A stretch of DNA of 64,000 nucleotides from Pseudomonadota bacterium (GCA_018241185.1 JAFEEH010000215.1:1-64000); one strand, 5' to 3'; positions 26,201-34,390 are shown, counted from the first letter of the stretch. Notes: generated from the letters alone by a model not told the origin. Numbers and translations: made by a program.

Positions 26201-26347
26201 TGTGAGGTTTGGCTGGGCAGAGTCTTCGGCTATGCGTTGTACTCAGCCTCTGGCGCGGGCGGGCTGCATTGGAAGCTTGGAGACTTGCAATAGTTAATGT
26301 GTGACGATCGTGTTACATTTTCCAGAGGCAAAACTTAGGAGGGGAAA

Positions 26348-26650
26348 TTGGTATACGTCGACAACGCCGAAGTCCCGAAGCACGGTATTTGCTGGTTCCA
26401 CCTGACGGCGGACAGCTTTGATGAGCTTCACGCTTTCGCGGCCCAAATCGGGCTACCTGCCCGTGCCTTTCATCGTGGCGCCCGCCACCCTCACTACGAC
26501 ATCACTGCCGCCCAGCGTTCGAGCGCGCTTAGCGGTGGTGCAAGAGCCGTCAGCCCCCGAGAGATCGTGCGTGTTGCTCGGCAGGTCTTCACATCCGTGC
26601 CATCTGTCGCAGCGTCCGAAAGGGCGACGCAACTTGCTCTCTTTACCTAG
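26348..26650 (+). CDS. DUF4031 domain protein
   Basis: A 100-residue protein of the DUF4031 family, recognised by the opening MVYVDNAEV, the WFHLTADSFDELHAFAAQIGLPARAF segment (given in part) and the HYDIT motif before a basic helix. The start is TTG at 26348, decided by AGGAGG at 26337-26342, five bases upstream. First gene of a three-gene operon with a thymidylate-synthase homologue and a putative thymine-hypermodification enzyme. Molecular function unknown. Codon use is less G/C-biased than in the surrounding chromosome. Confidence 0.8.
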   Translation: MVYVDNAEVPKHGICWFHLTADSFDELHAFAAQIGLPARAFHRGARHPHYDITAAQRSSALSGGARAVSPREIVRVARQVFTSVPSVAASERATQLALFT

Positions 26651-26664
26651 GGCATTCAAGTCCT

Positions 26665-27681
26665 GTGTACGTTCGCGCAGACTCCTTGGACGACCTTCTT
26701 GCCAAGGTTTATCGCCAGCTTCTCGCGCGTGGAACTCGCATTGAGCCTACGAAAGGACCGGCGCGTGAAATCTATGGGGTGCTGCTCAAACTCTCCACGC
26801 CGCGCTTGCGGCTCAGCCGTACCGAATCGCGGGGCATTCTCTTCAGTTGTCTTGGCGAACTACTCTGGATACTCGCGGGCAGCAATGCGCTTGATTTCAT
26901 CGAACACTACATCGCCCACTACGCGAAGTCCTCTGACGACATGCAGACCATCTTTGGCGCGTATGGTCCGCGTATGTTTGGCAAGCGTCCGAACGACCAA
27001 TTGGCGCGCGTCATTTCGGCGTTGAAGAGCAAGTCTGATTCGCGCCAAGCTGTAGTGCAGCTCTTCGACCGGCGCGATACGCTCAAATATCACAGTGATA
27101 TTCCATGCACTTGTACGCTGCAATTCGTCATCCGAGGGCGCCGACTGCACATGCTGACGTCCATGCGTTCCAACGACGCTTGGCTTGGCTTGCCGCACGA
27201 CGTTTTCGCATTCACCATGATTCAGGAGCTTGTCGCGAGGTCGTTGGGCGTCGAATTGGGAGAGTACCGGCACTGTGTCGGCAGCTTGCACCTATACGAG
27301 CGTGACGAGAAGAAGGCCATTCGCTATCTTGAGGAGGGCTGGCAGCTTGGCCGGCCCATGCCGCCGATGCCCCAGGGCGACCCATGGCCTTCTGTGCGGA
27401 ACCTTCTCAAATTTGAAGAGGAGGTGAGGAACGGGGATGCAGGTGCTGCCGATCCACGGGTGTCAATGGAGCCATACTGGGCGGATCTAGCAATCCTCTT
27501 GGCCGTTTACAAAGCTGGGAAGAAAACTGGCAACCAAAATGAGATCAAGCGCTTAAAGAGGCGCCTAGACAACGACGTTTACGCTATGTACATCAACAAG
27601 CGCTACGGAGTAATGCCTTCGGTCAAAGATCAGGCAACGATCTTCGATAAGGGTAGCGACGCATCTGGGGCTTCAGCATGA
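26665..27681 (+). CDS. Thymidylate-synthase-family enzyme with dCMP-hydroxymethylase-like active site
   Basis: A 338-residue protein (GTG start) of the TS/dCMP-hydroxymethylase fold. Aligned with E. coli ThyA it keeps the nucleophile Cys148 (IPCTCTLQF), Arg127 in SRQAVV, the RSNDAWLGLP loop, and His/Tyr of GSLHLYE. Two changes stand out. The ThyA Asn177 that recognises uracil is Asp179 here (LPHDV), and the His after the nucleophile is Thr. In phage T4 dCMP hydroxymethylase, Cys148 and Asp179 are the known catalytic pair, and Asn-to-Asp at this site shifts preference from dUMP to dCMP. A hydroxymethyl- or methyl-transferase on dCMP is therefore more likely than ordinary dTMP synthesis. Its stop overlaps the next start (ATGA). 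Confidence 0.82.
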   Translation: MYVRADSLDDLLAKVYRQLLARGTRIEPTKGPAREIYGVLLKLSTPRLRLSRTESRGILFSCLGELLWILAGSNALDFIEHYIAHYAKSSDDMQTIFGAYGPRMFGKRPNDQLARVISALKSKSDSRQAVVQLFDRRDTLKYHSDIPCTCTLQFVIRGRRLHMLTSMRSNDAWLGLPHDVFAFTMIQELVARSLGVELGEYRHCVGSLHLYERDEKKAIRYLEEGWQLGRPMPPMPQGDPWPSVRNLLKFEEEVRNGDAGAADPRVSMEPYWADLAILLAVYKAGKKTGNQNEIKRLKRRLDNDVYAMYINKRYGVMPSVKDQATIFDKGSDASGASA

Positions 27682-28598
27682 ACGCGTACGAAAAAGAACA
27701 GCGGGCCTTGCAGCTGGAAGCACAGCTTCTCGACTTTCACCAGCGTTCCATGCCTCTTCACGGTGTAGCGCCACCTGAAAACATGCTTGCATTCGTCGCG
27801 CAGCTTATTGATAGCATTCAGCGGGTCGAGTACGTACATGCCATCCGCGATCGACCTATTAGTGCTGCACGCGCCGATCCACGAAGCCCACTCTTCGACC
27901 CAATTCGCGCGGCTGTGGCCTATGCCGTGGACCAGTCAGAAGAGGCCTTTTGGCTAGTGTTCCTTGCGACTCATTGCGGTCGCAATCTTCGGACCGCGTG
28001 GCAACTTGCGGCTGAGCTGTATGGAGCCTCAGAAGAACTGCCGTGGTCTTGGACGCGCGTTCTAAGTAATCCGACGGCGTATACGGACTGGCTGGAGGAT
28101 CGTCACGAAACTTTCGGCGGCAAGTTTGGGAACCACCGAAAGTACGAGTCGCTGAAGCCGGGATCTAAGGGACCTGGTGCGGTAGTCCGGAGCTACCTCG
28201 ATTGGATCAATAGCTATGGGTCTCACGCGGCAATGGTGGCTCAAGCACGGGCAGCCTCCAACGGGAGCGCACGTCGCGCATTCGGCCTGCTTTATGAGCA
28301 AATGCGGACGGTCCGCCGCTTCGGCCGCACTGGCCGTTTTGACTACCTCACCATGCTCGGCAAGGTTGGGCTCGCAGATATCGAAGCGGACTCGACGTAC
28401 ATGAACGAGGCAACTGGCCCCAAGCGCGGCGCCAGGCTACTGTTCGATGGTCAGATCGACTCAAACACCGACGCCCGCACGCTAGAGGCGCATGTAGCAG
28501 CCTTGGAGCGCCACCTCGGAGTCGGCATGCAAGTTATGGAAGACGCCATGTGCAACTGGCAGAAGAGCCCGAATCGCTACCTGCCCTTCCGAGGCTAG
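27678..28598 (+). CDS. Putative alpha-glutamyl/putrescinyl thymine pyrophosphorylase, clade 3
   Basis: A 306-residue, mostly helical protein. I recognise the family from EEAFWLVFLATHCGRNLRTAW, KFGNHRKYESL and GRTGRFDYLTMLGKVGL, which recur in proteins annotated as aGPT-pyrophosphorylase clade 3. That family was proposed by comparative genomics to act in phage-type thymine hypermodification, replacing the pyrophosphate of a hydroxymethyl-pyrimidine with an amine. Translationally coupled to the thymidylate-synthase homologue. Its stop codon shares three bases with the convergent HTH-ImmA gene. No base kinase is seen nearby, so the actual reaction is open. Confidence 0.72.
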   Translation: MNAYEKEQRALQLEAQLLDFHQRSMPLHGVAPPENMLAFVAQLIDSIQRVEYVHAIRDRPISAARADPRSPLFDPIRAAVAYAVDQSEEAFWLVFLATHCGRNLRTAWQLAAELYGASEELPWSWTRVLSNPTAYTDWLEDRHETFGGKFGNHRKYESLKPGSKGPGAVVRSYLDWINSYGSHAAMVAQARAASNGSARRAFGLLYEQMRTVRRFGRTGRFDYLTMLGKVGLADIEADSTYMNEATGPKRGARLLFDGQIDSNTDARTLEAHVAALERHLGVGMQVMEDAMCNWQKSPNRYLPFRG

Positions 28599-29677
28599 GC
28601 TTGTTCGGTCCAGGAGTACCGCTTTTTGAGGAAGTTCAACTTGTCTAGCCGCACCAGTCCCCGATGCTGCAACTGCCCGACAACTATGCCTGGCGAGATG
28701 GACAATTTCTTTGCGAATCTCATGATGCTTCGATACTCGTGAGGCAGCGCGCGCAATGCAACTTCCTCTGAGGGCGGAATGAGAGCCTCGCCCGCAAACT
28801 TGTTCGCCTCGTCCTCCTCGTGGCTATTGAGTTCACGCCTGCTAGGCCACTCGAGGAACAGTCGATCTTCGTGAAGAACCAGATGGCCTGCTTCGTGGAA
28901 GAACGTGAACCAAAAGCTGTCGTCACGCAGATAGCGGCCGCTAAGTTGCAGTATTGCCGTGTCGCCCTTGACTCGGGTTGCGCCGCTGGCGGGGCAGCCT
29001 TTGGGCGCGCGGACGATAACCACGGCAACGCCGCATGCTGCGCACTGCTCCTGCAACTTCGGGATGAACTCAGCGGGTTCGTGGATACGAGTCAAGGGCT
29101 TTAATGATGGCAGCAGGCGTTCAAAGCGCTTGCGGGACCAAGTGCTCACAGGCAGCTTTTCCGCCGTCAGCTCGCCTTGTCTAAGCCACGCGGCGACCGA
29201 CGCCGATTGAGCCGAAAAAATGGGCGAGGTGCGATACGCTGTTAGTCCAGCTTGATCCGAAAGCCACGCGTCACGCCACTCGTCAACACTACTGACCTCG
29301 AAGAACTCCAGAGCTTGCCGGAATTTTTCATCGGTTGAAGTTGCTGCGTCGATCCATCCATATCGCGCCATATCAGCGAACGGGAGGCTTGATACCCATT
29401 GCTTGCGATCGTTCTGCAGCGCTTGAAGATCGCGCCTGTACTGACCTTCACGGGCCAGCCAGAATCGTTCGCTAGCCCCCACCACTTCGGCGAGGCGTTT
29501 CGCACGGGCAGTCGTAATAGCGAGCTCGCCGCTCACAAGTTTTGAGAGGCCTTCGTGTGGCAGCCCAAGTGCTTTAGCGAGGTCGTTCGCTCGCAAGCGC
29601 CTCTTAGCGGCTAGTTCCCGTACGGTTTCCCCCGGGGGCGATGCCCAAGCAGGGTGGAACTCAGTGGAGCGAGTCAT
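28595..29677 (-). CDS. HigA-like HTH protein fused to ImmA/IrrE metalloprotease domain
   Basis: A 360-residue two-domain protein. An N-terminal XRE/HigA helix-turn-helix covers residues about 18-68 (LRANDLAKALGLPHEGLSKL). A C-terminal ImmA/IrrE-type zinc peptidase has HEAGH at 261-265 in FFHEAGHLVLHE and a downstream EEDEANKFAGEALIP helix. It is read after the HigB-like toxin gene with a four-base overlap, so it should act as antitoxin and autoregulator. The protease part could cleave a repressor or the antitoxin moiety in response to stress. Codon use resembles the rest of the islet. Confidence 0.85.
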   Translation of the reverse strand: MTRSTEFHPAWASPPGETVRELAAKRRLRANDLAKALGLPHEGLSKLVSGELAITTARAKRLAEVVGASERFWLAREGQYRRDLQALQNDRKQWVSSLPFADMARYGWIDAATSTDEKFRQALEFFEVSSVDEWRDAWLSDQAGLTAYRTSPIFSAQSASVAAWLRQGELTAEKLPVSTWSRKRFERLLPSLKPLTRIHEPAEFIPKLQEQCAACGVAVVIVRAPKGCPASGATRVKGDTAILQLSGRYLRDDSFWFTFFHEAGHLVLHEDRLFLEWPSRRELNSHEEDEANKFAGEALIPPSEEVALRALPHEYRSIMRFAKKLSISPGIVVGQLQHRGLVRLDKLNFLKKRYSWTEQA

Positions 29678-30006
29678 AGATCGCCTCCAATTTGAATGAC
29701 CTTCAGCCTCGTGACTTTGGACCAGTCGACAACTGCACCGTTCATTGGGACATGGTGGTGATTCGCTTCACAGTACAGGTACAGCCCGTCGCTGAGGTCA
29801 AAGCGTATCAGTCCCACTTTCGACCCGCAAATTTCAAACGATAGCCCCACCTCCGCCAGCTCCCCCAGCGTTTCAACGGCTTCGAGATCAGCGAGATGCC
29901 TGCGCAAGGCGGCGGCAGCGCTATCCCCATGCTCACGCTTTGCCCTCGCGGGGCTCTCGCATGTAGAACGCAACTCCTTCGACTGAAAGGCGACCTCAAG
30001 CCCCAT
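29674..30006 (-). CDS. HigB-like (RelE/ParE superfamily) toxin
   Basis: A 110-residue protein of the plasmid-maintenance killer (HigB) type. Seen: the opening LEVAFQSKELRSTCESPARA, the central helices with AAAALRRHLADLEAVET, and the ending DWSKVTRLKVIQIG, which are the usual beginning, helix pair and last strand of this mRNA-interferase fold. First gene of a toxin-antitoxin pair; the antitoxin gene overlaps its end (ATGA). Toxicity is inferred from family. Between this gene and the next one leftward-reading (30007-30213) I see no gene or repeat. Confidence 0.8.
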   Translation of the reverse strand: MGLEVAFQSKELRSTCESPARAKREHGDSAAAALRRHLADLEAVETLGELAEVGLSFEICGSKVGLIRFDLSDGLYLYCEANHHHVPMNGAVVDWSKVTRLKVIQIGGDL

Positions 30007-30213
30007 GGATTGATTGTCACCGAACAGTGAATGCGCGACGGCGGACCGACCGAGAGAATTCGCTGATGGAATCGGCCGGGCTTCTACCAGCCAAGCGCGC
30101 CCCCATTCACCAAGTCAGGACTACGGTCCCCTTCCATCCGCCACTTATGGCGAAGGTCACCATGCCGTGTCAACGGACGAGCCAAGGTGGTCTAGCGTTC
30201 GCCGCCGAACACC

Positions 30214-31200
30214 TCACCCATCCATCTTGATCTGCGCCGCCTTTACCACTTCACCCCAGCGCTTGATCTCCGACAGCTGAAAACGCCTGAACGCCTCGCC
30301 GGCCGGCCCACCCGGCCGCGCCCCCAGATCGGAAATCGCCTTGCGCACCGCACCGTCGGCCAGGATCTCGCCCAGCTCGCTCTCCAGCCGCTGCAGCACC
30401 GGCGCTGGCGTACGTGCCGGCGCGAACAGGCCGTACCAGGCGGTCGCGGCGTAGCCGGGCACGCCGGCCTCGGCCACGGTCGGCACATCGGGCAGCAACG
30501 GGGTGCGCTCGGGGTCGGCCACGGCCAGAAGGCGCAGGGCGCCGCTCTGGATGTGCTGCAGCACCAGGGGCAGGTCGGCAAACATGATCGGCACGCGGCC
30601 GCCCATGAGGTCGGCCAGGGCGCCGGCGCTGCCCTTGTAGGGCACGTGCTGCATCTGCGTCTTCGTCAGGTGCTTGAACATCTCCGCAGCCAGGTGCTGT
30701 GACGCACCCACGCCGCCCGATGCGTAGCTGTAGCCCTCGGGCTTCTGGCGCAGCAGCTCGATCAGCTCCTTCACGTTCTTGGCCGGCAGCGACGGGTGCA
30801 CCACCAGCACCAGCGTGGCCACGCCGACCAGCTGGACCGGCGCGAAGTCCTTCACCGGGTCGTAGGGCATGCTGGTGTAGATCAAGGCGTTGGTGGCGTG
30901 CGTGCCGATGGAGCCCATCACCAGCGTGTGGCCGTCGGGTGCCGACTTGGCGACCAGGTCGGCGGCGATGTTGCCGCCCGCGCCGGTGCGGTTCTCCACC
31001 ACCACGGGCTGCTTCAGCCGCTCGCCGAGCGGCACGGCGACGATGCGCGCCAGCAGGTCGGTCGAGCCACCCGGCGCAAAGGGCACGACGATGCGCAGCG
31101 GCTTCGACGGAAAGCCTTGGGCCCGAGCGGTGCCGAACGACAGCGCGCCGGCAGCCGCCAGCCCCTGGGCCAGCACGGCGCGGCGCGACAGCCGTGTCAT
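30214..31200 (-). CDS. Bug/TctC-family periplasmic solute-binding protein
   Basis: A 328-residue binding protein with a twin-arginine-like signal (LSRRAVLAQG ... GTARAQG). Family landmarks PSKPLRIVVPFAPGG, NRTGAGGN and VPYKGSAGA are present. Its start overlaps the stop of the TauD-type dioxygenase by four bases, so the two are one operon under the divergent LysR regulator. It presumably captures the dioxygenase substrate in the periplasm. G+C-rich codon use returns here, marking the right edge of the islet. Confidence 0.9.
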   Translation of the reverse strand: MTRLSRRAVLAQGLAAAGALSFGTARAQGFPSKPLRIVVPFAPGGSTDLLARIVAVPLGERLKQPVVVENRTGAGGNIAADLVAKSAPDGHTLVMGSIGTHATNALIYTSMPYDPVKDFAPVQLVGVATLVLVVHPSLPAKNVKELIELLRQKPEGYSYASGGVGASQHLAAEMFKHLTKTQMQHVPYKGSAGALADLMGGRVPIMFADLPLVLQHIQSGALRLLAVADPERTPLLPDVPTVAEAGVPGYAATAWYGLFAPARTPAPVLQRLESELGEILADGAVRKAISDLGARPGGPAGEAFRRFQLSEIKRWGEVVKAAQIKMDG

Positions 31201-32063
31201 GCGCTCAGCTCCAGCTGCGCCACATGCCCCGAGGGCGTGCCCAGCACAGTGGTGCGCTCGAGGTGGCGCCGATGGCGCGGGTCGTAGTCGCCCATGGCCA
31301 GATGCGACGTGCAGCGGTTGTCCCAGATGAGCAAATCATCGTTGCGCCATTGGTGGCGGTAGGTGAACTGTGGGCGCGTGGCATGGCGCACCAGAAAGTC
31401 GACCAGCGGCTGGCTCTCCTCGATCGTCATGCCCTCGATCTGCTTGACCTTCTCGCCGATGTACAGGGCCTTGCGGCCGGTCTCGGGGTGCACGCGCACC
31501 AGCGGCTGAGCCACCGGCGGGTTCAGGCGCCGGTTCTCGGCCTCCCACTGGGCCGACATGCCCGCGTTCTTGCGCTCGGCATGGTGCACACCGTGCAGGT
31601 CGGCGATCAGCGCTTTCATCTTCGCCGACAGGGCGTCGTAGGCCAGGTACATGTTCGAGAACAGCGTGTCGCCCCCGACCGGCGGCACCGACACGCCGCG
31701 CAGCAGCGACCCGAGCGCAGGCGCCAGGGTGAACGACATGTCCGAATGCCACATCTGGCCCGTGTACTTCGAGTTCGACGGGCTGCCGTCGGGCTTGGCG
31801 TCGTTGGTCACCATCAGCAGCTCGGGGTGCGTCGCGTCGCGGTCCATTGGCAGCGAATCGTGCCGGTCCAGCTCGCCGAACAGGCGGCTGAAGGCGATGT
31901 GCTGCTCGCGGCTGATCGTCTGGCCGCGGAACAGCAGCACCCCGTGCTGCAGGTATGCGGCGTGGATGGCCTGCCACGTGTCGGGCGGGCAGGGCTCGCG
32001 CAGGTCGACGCCAAGCACTTCCGCGCCGAGCGCGTAGGACAGCGGTCTGAATTCGATGGGCAT
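31197..32063 (-). CDS. TauD/TfdA-family Fe(II)/2-oxoglutarate dioxygenase
   Basis: A 288-residue non-haem iron oxygenase. The facial triad is visible as His106-x-Asp108 in MWHSDMSF and His254 in NRCTSHLAMGDYD; Arg270 in the HRRHLER stretch should bind 2-oxoglutarate. The ATG at 32063 follows a good AAGGAGA site. Relatives cleave taurine, sulfate esters, or phenoxyacetate herbicides (TfdA). The substrate cannot be read from the sequence, though pairing with a Bug protein rather than a sulfonate ABC transporter argues for a carboxylate. Confidence 0.88.
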   Translation of the reverse strand: MPIEFRPLSYALGAEVLGVDLREPCPPDTWQAIHAAYLQHGVLLFRGQTISREQHIAFSRLFGELDRHDSLPMDRDATHPELLMVTNDAKPDGSPSNSKYTGQMWHSDMSFTLAPALGSLLRGVSVPPVGGDTLFSNMYLAYDALSAKMKALIADLHGVHHAERKNAGMSAQWEAENRRLNPPVAQPLVRVHPETGRKALYIGEKVKQIEGMTIEESQPLVDFLVRHATRPQFTYRHQWRNDDLLIWDNRCTSHLAMGDYDPRHRRHLERTTVLGTPSGHVAQLELSA

Positions 32064-32103
32064 GTGTGTCTCCTTCTGCGGCTCATTCGAGCACGCGACG
32101 GTA

Positions 32104-32129
32104 CTTTTGATAATCGGTAATATCGAAAG
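32104..32129. promoter_or_regulatory. LysR-type operator between dioxygenase and regulator genes
   Basis: CTTTTGATA and TATCGAAAG form an inverted repeat with one mismatch across eight bases. It lies 40-66 bases before the dioxygenase start and 22-48 before the LysR start, where a LysR protein would control both directions. Confidence 0.55.
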
Positions 32130-32151
32130 CATTTATCCACAGAATTGAACA

Positions 32152-33084
32152 ATGGACCTGCGGCAACTCGAGACCTTCATGGTCATTGCCGAGCTGGGCA
32201 GCTTCTCGGCCGCGGCGGCGCGGCTGCACCGCTCACAGGCGGCGGTCAGCACGCATGTGCAGAAGCTCGAGGCTGGCCTGGGTGTGCGCCTGCTGGAGCG
32301 CACGACGCGCCGTGTCGCGCTCACGCCCGAAGGCCGCATCCTGTTGGCGCGCTGCCGCGTGGTGATGACCGAACTCGACGACGTCAGCCGCGAGATGGTG
32401 GAACGCTCGCAGCTCAGATCCGGCCACGTGTCGATTGGCACGGTGCCTTCGGTGTCCAGCCACCGCCTGCCGCACGCGCTGGCGGCATTCAAGGCGCTGC
32501 ATCCGGGCATCACCGTGGAGCTGCACGAAGGCTCGGTCAGCCGCATCCATGACGACCTGCGCGAGCGCGTGACGGACTTCGCGATCGCACCGGAGTTCGG
32601 GTCGCACAAAGACCTGGCGCTCGATCCGGTGCTGTCCGACCCCTTGGTGGCGATCCTCCCGCGAGCAATCGCCGTCGGCGCCCGGGGCATCACCCTTGCC
32701 GAACTGGCCCGTCACCCGCAGTTGGCCCAGCCCGCCGATACCGCCGTGCGCACCACCGTCGAGGGCGTCTTCCGCAGCAAGGGCTTCGACTTCCACCCCG
32801 TCATCGAGGTGGCGCACCACCAGACGTTGCTCAACATGGTGGCCGCCGGTCTGGGCGTGACCGTGCTGCCGACGATCTGCGTGCCGCCCGGGCCGCACGA
32901 GGCCTACCAGGTGGTGCCGCTGCGTCCCCGCATCCCGAGCCGCAAGATCTGCGTCGTGACCCTACGTGGTCGCGCGCTCAGCGGGGCCGCTCAGGTGTGC
33001 GCACGCCTCATCGTCGAGGCTTTGCGCGAGGGCGATGCGCAGGGGCGGCCGCTAAGCGCCGCGGACCGCGGCAAAAGAGGGTGA
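32152..33084 (+). CDS. LysR-family transcriptional regulator
   Basis: A 310-residue regulator. The N-terminal winged HTH is MDLRQLETFMVIAELGSFSAA with AARLHRSQAAVSTHVQKLEA; the periplasmic-binding-like sensor domain starts near residue 90 (SGHVSIGTVPSVSS). It is divergent from the TauD-type dioxygenase and bug genes, 88 bases away, and should activate them with a pathway substrate as co-inducer. A near-palindrome in the gap is the likely site. Confidence 0.9.
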   Translation: MDLRQLETFMVIAELGSFSAAAARLHRSQAAVSTHVQKLEAGLGVRLLERTTRRVALTPEGRILLARCRVVMTELDDVSREMVERSQLRSGHVSIGTVPSVSSHRLPHALAAFKALHPGITVELHEGSVSRIHDDLRERVTDFAIAPEFGSHKDLALDPVLSDPLVAILPRAIAVGARGITLAELARHPQLAQPADTAVRTTVEGVFRSKGFDFHPVIEVAHHQTLLNMVAAGLGVTVLPTICVPPGPHEAYQVVPLRPRIPSRKICVVTLRGRALSGAAQVCARLIVEALREGDAQGRPLSAADRGKRG

Positions 33085-33196
33085 GCCGTTTAGCTCCGGC
33101 GACAGCCAGACTCATCGGCGGAGAGAAAGGCGGGCGCCACTGCACACTGCGCGCATTTCGACCCGGCGCGGTCGCGCTGTCGTCGGGGCGGCGCCT

Positions 33197-34390
33197 TTAA
33201 GGCGCACGCACCGGCAGCCCCTTGAGCCGCTCGTAGCCGCTCAGCTCCAGGAAGCCCTGGCCCGTGAGCGCGCCGCTGGCCTTCACGGCGCCTTCCCAGT
33301 ACACGTTGGCGCTGGTGGTGCCGGCGTCGAACTCGGCGTTGGGCACGAAGGGCTCGACGTCCAGCGTGCCGGCCGGCACTTTCACGCGCCAGGCCACCGG
33401 GTACCTGATGCCGGTGGCGGGGCTGGTCCATTGCCGCACGGGCTGCAGCTGCACGGACTCGCGCGTGAGCGGGGTCGACGTGCCGTCGGCCCGCGTGTGG
33501 GTGCCGGCGGTCATCACCGGGCGGCCCACGCGGTCGAACAGCTCGTAGATCATGAGGTCGGAGCCGTCCGAAAGGTGCAGCGCGAACCAGTTCCAGCCCA
33601 GCTCCAGCACGTCGAATTCGCCCCACTGGTGGTCGAACCAGACGGTGCCGCGCACGGGCGTGTTCTGCCCGCCGATGGCCACCGTGCCGGTGGCGGGCAG
33701 GCGTGGGCGCGAGTAGTAGTAGCTGATGCCGCTGCTGCCGAAGTCCAGCAGCCCCGGCGTGGCCGAGTCGGCCGCGCGGTGCGCGACCAGCGGCGGCGCG
33801 TCGCCCAGGTCGAGCGCGAAGGCCGCGCCGCCGTCCAGGCTGGCCTGCAGCACGTGCGTGCCGCCCAGGCTGGCAAAGCGCCAGCTGCCCTGGCGGAAGT
33901 CGAAGCCGTCGCGCACCGGGGTGCTCGCGACGCCGGCCGTCTTGTACTGGCCGTCGTAGCGCTTGCCGGTGCGCAGGTCGGTCAGCGCCACGTGCATCAC
34001 CGTGTGGCGCACCAAACTGCTGGCGACGAACACCGCCACATGGAAGGCATAGCGCGGGCCGCCATCGGCGTCGAGGATGCCGTTGTAGTACCACCATTCC
34101 ATGGCCGAGCCGTGCGGCGCCTCGTCGGCGGGCAGGTTCAGCGGGGGAAGGGCGGCGGTGCGCTCGCCCGGCACCGGCGTGGGCGTCGCCGTGGGCGTCG
34201 GCGCATCGGCCCGCGCCAGGCGTGGGGCACTCTCGGGCGGCGACTCGGCGAAGTACCAGGCGATAGCCCCGATCGCGAGCACCGCCACCGCGAAGGCGAT
34301 GCCCCGCATCCAGGCGCGCCGGCGGCTGCGCCGACTGCGATGGCGCCGGAAACGGCTGTAGCCGTCGCGCTTCCTGCCGAAAGACTTCAA
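33197..34390 (-). CDS. Lipocalin-like (CrtC/AttH family) exported or membrane-anchored hydrolase-like protein
   Basis: A 397-residue protein. A strongly basic N-terminus (RFRRHRSRRSRRR) is followed by one hydrophobic segment (GIAFAVAVLAIGAIAWYF), then a Pro/Thr linker. The two-lobed lipocalin-type domain begins at SAMEWWYYNGIL and includes GTVWFDHQWGEF and LGWNWFALHLSDG, typical of the carotenoid 1,2-hydratase/AttH family. The TTG at 34390 was chosen because AAGGAG stands five bases upstream. Relatives are often encoded beside ABC exporters, but none is here. Function unknown. Confidence 0.75.
   Translation of the reverse strand: MKSFGRKRDGYSRFRRHRSRRSRRRAWMRGIAFAVAVLAIGAIAWYFAESPPESAPRLARADAPTPTATPTPVPGERTAALPPLNLPADEAPHGSAMEWWYYNGILDADGGPRYAFHVAVFVASSLVRHTVMHVALTDLRTGKRYDGQYKTAGVASTPVRDGFDFRQGSWRFASLGGTHVLQASLDGGAAFALDLGDAPPLVAHRAADSATPGLLDFGSSGISYYYSRPRLPATGTVAIGGQNTPVRGTVWFDHQWGEFDVLELGWNWFALHLSDGSDLMIYELFDRVGRPVMTAGTHTRADGTSTPLTRESVQLQPVRQWTSPATGIRYPVAWRVKVPAGTLDVEPFVPNAEFDAGTTSANVYWEGAVKASGALTGQGFLELSGYERLKGLPVRAP

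Noticed and set aside
26269..26318. Sigma-70 promoter before DUF4031 (TTGGAA with TAGTTA, or TTGCAA with TTACAT)
   Set aside because: Either the -10 match or the spacing is poor in each combination, so no promoter is called.
26665..27681. Ordinary thymidylate synthase (thyA)
   Set aside because: Asn177 is replaced by Asp and the His after the nucleophile by Thr; genome context is a modification-type operon rather than folA or lgt neighbours.
25800..30213. Attachment sites, integrase or tRNA at the islet edges
   Set aside because: I compared both flanks by eye and found no convincing direct repeat, tRNA or recombinase gene.
31197..32063. Taurine dioxygenase (tauD)
   Set aside because: Only family-level motifs are visible and the partner is a Bug protein, not a TauABC transporter; no specific substrate can be claimed.
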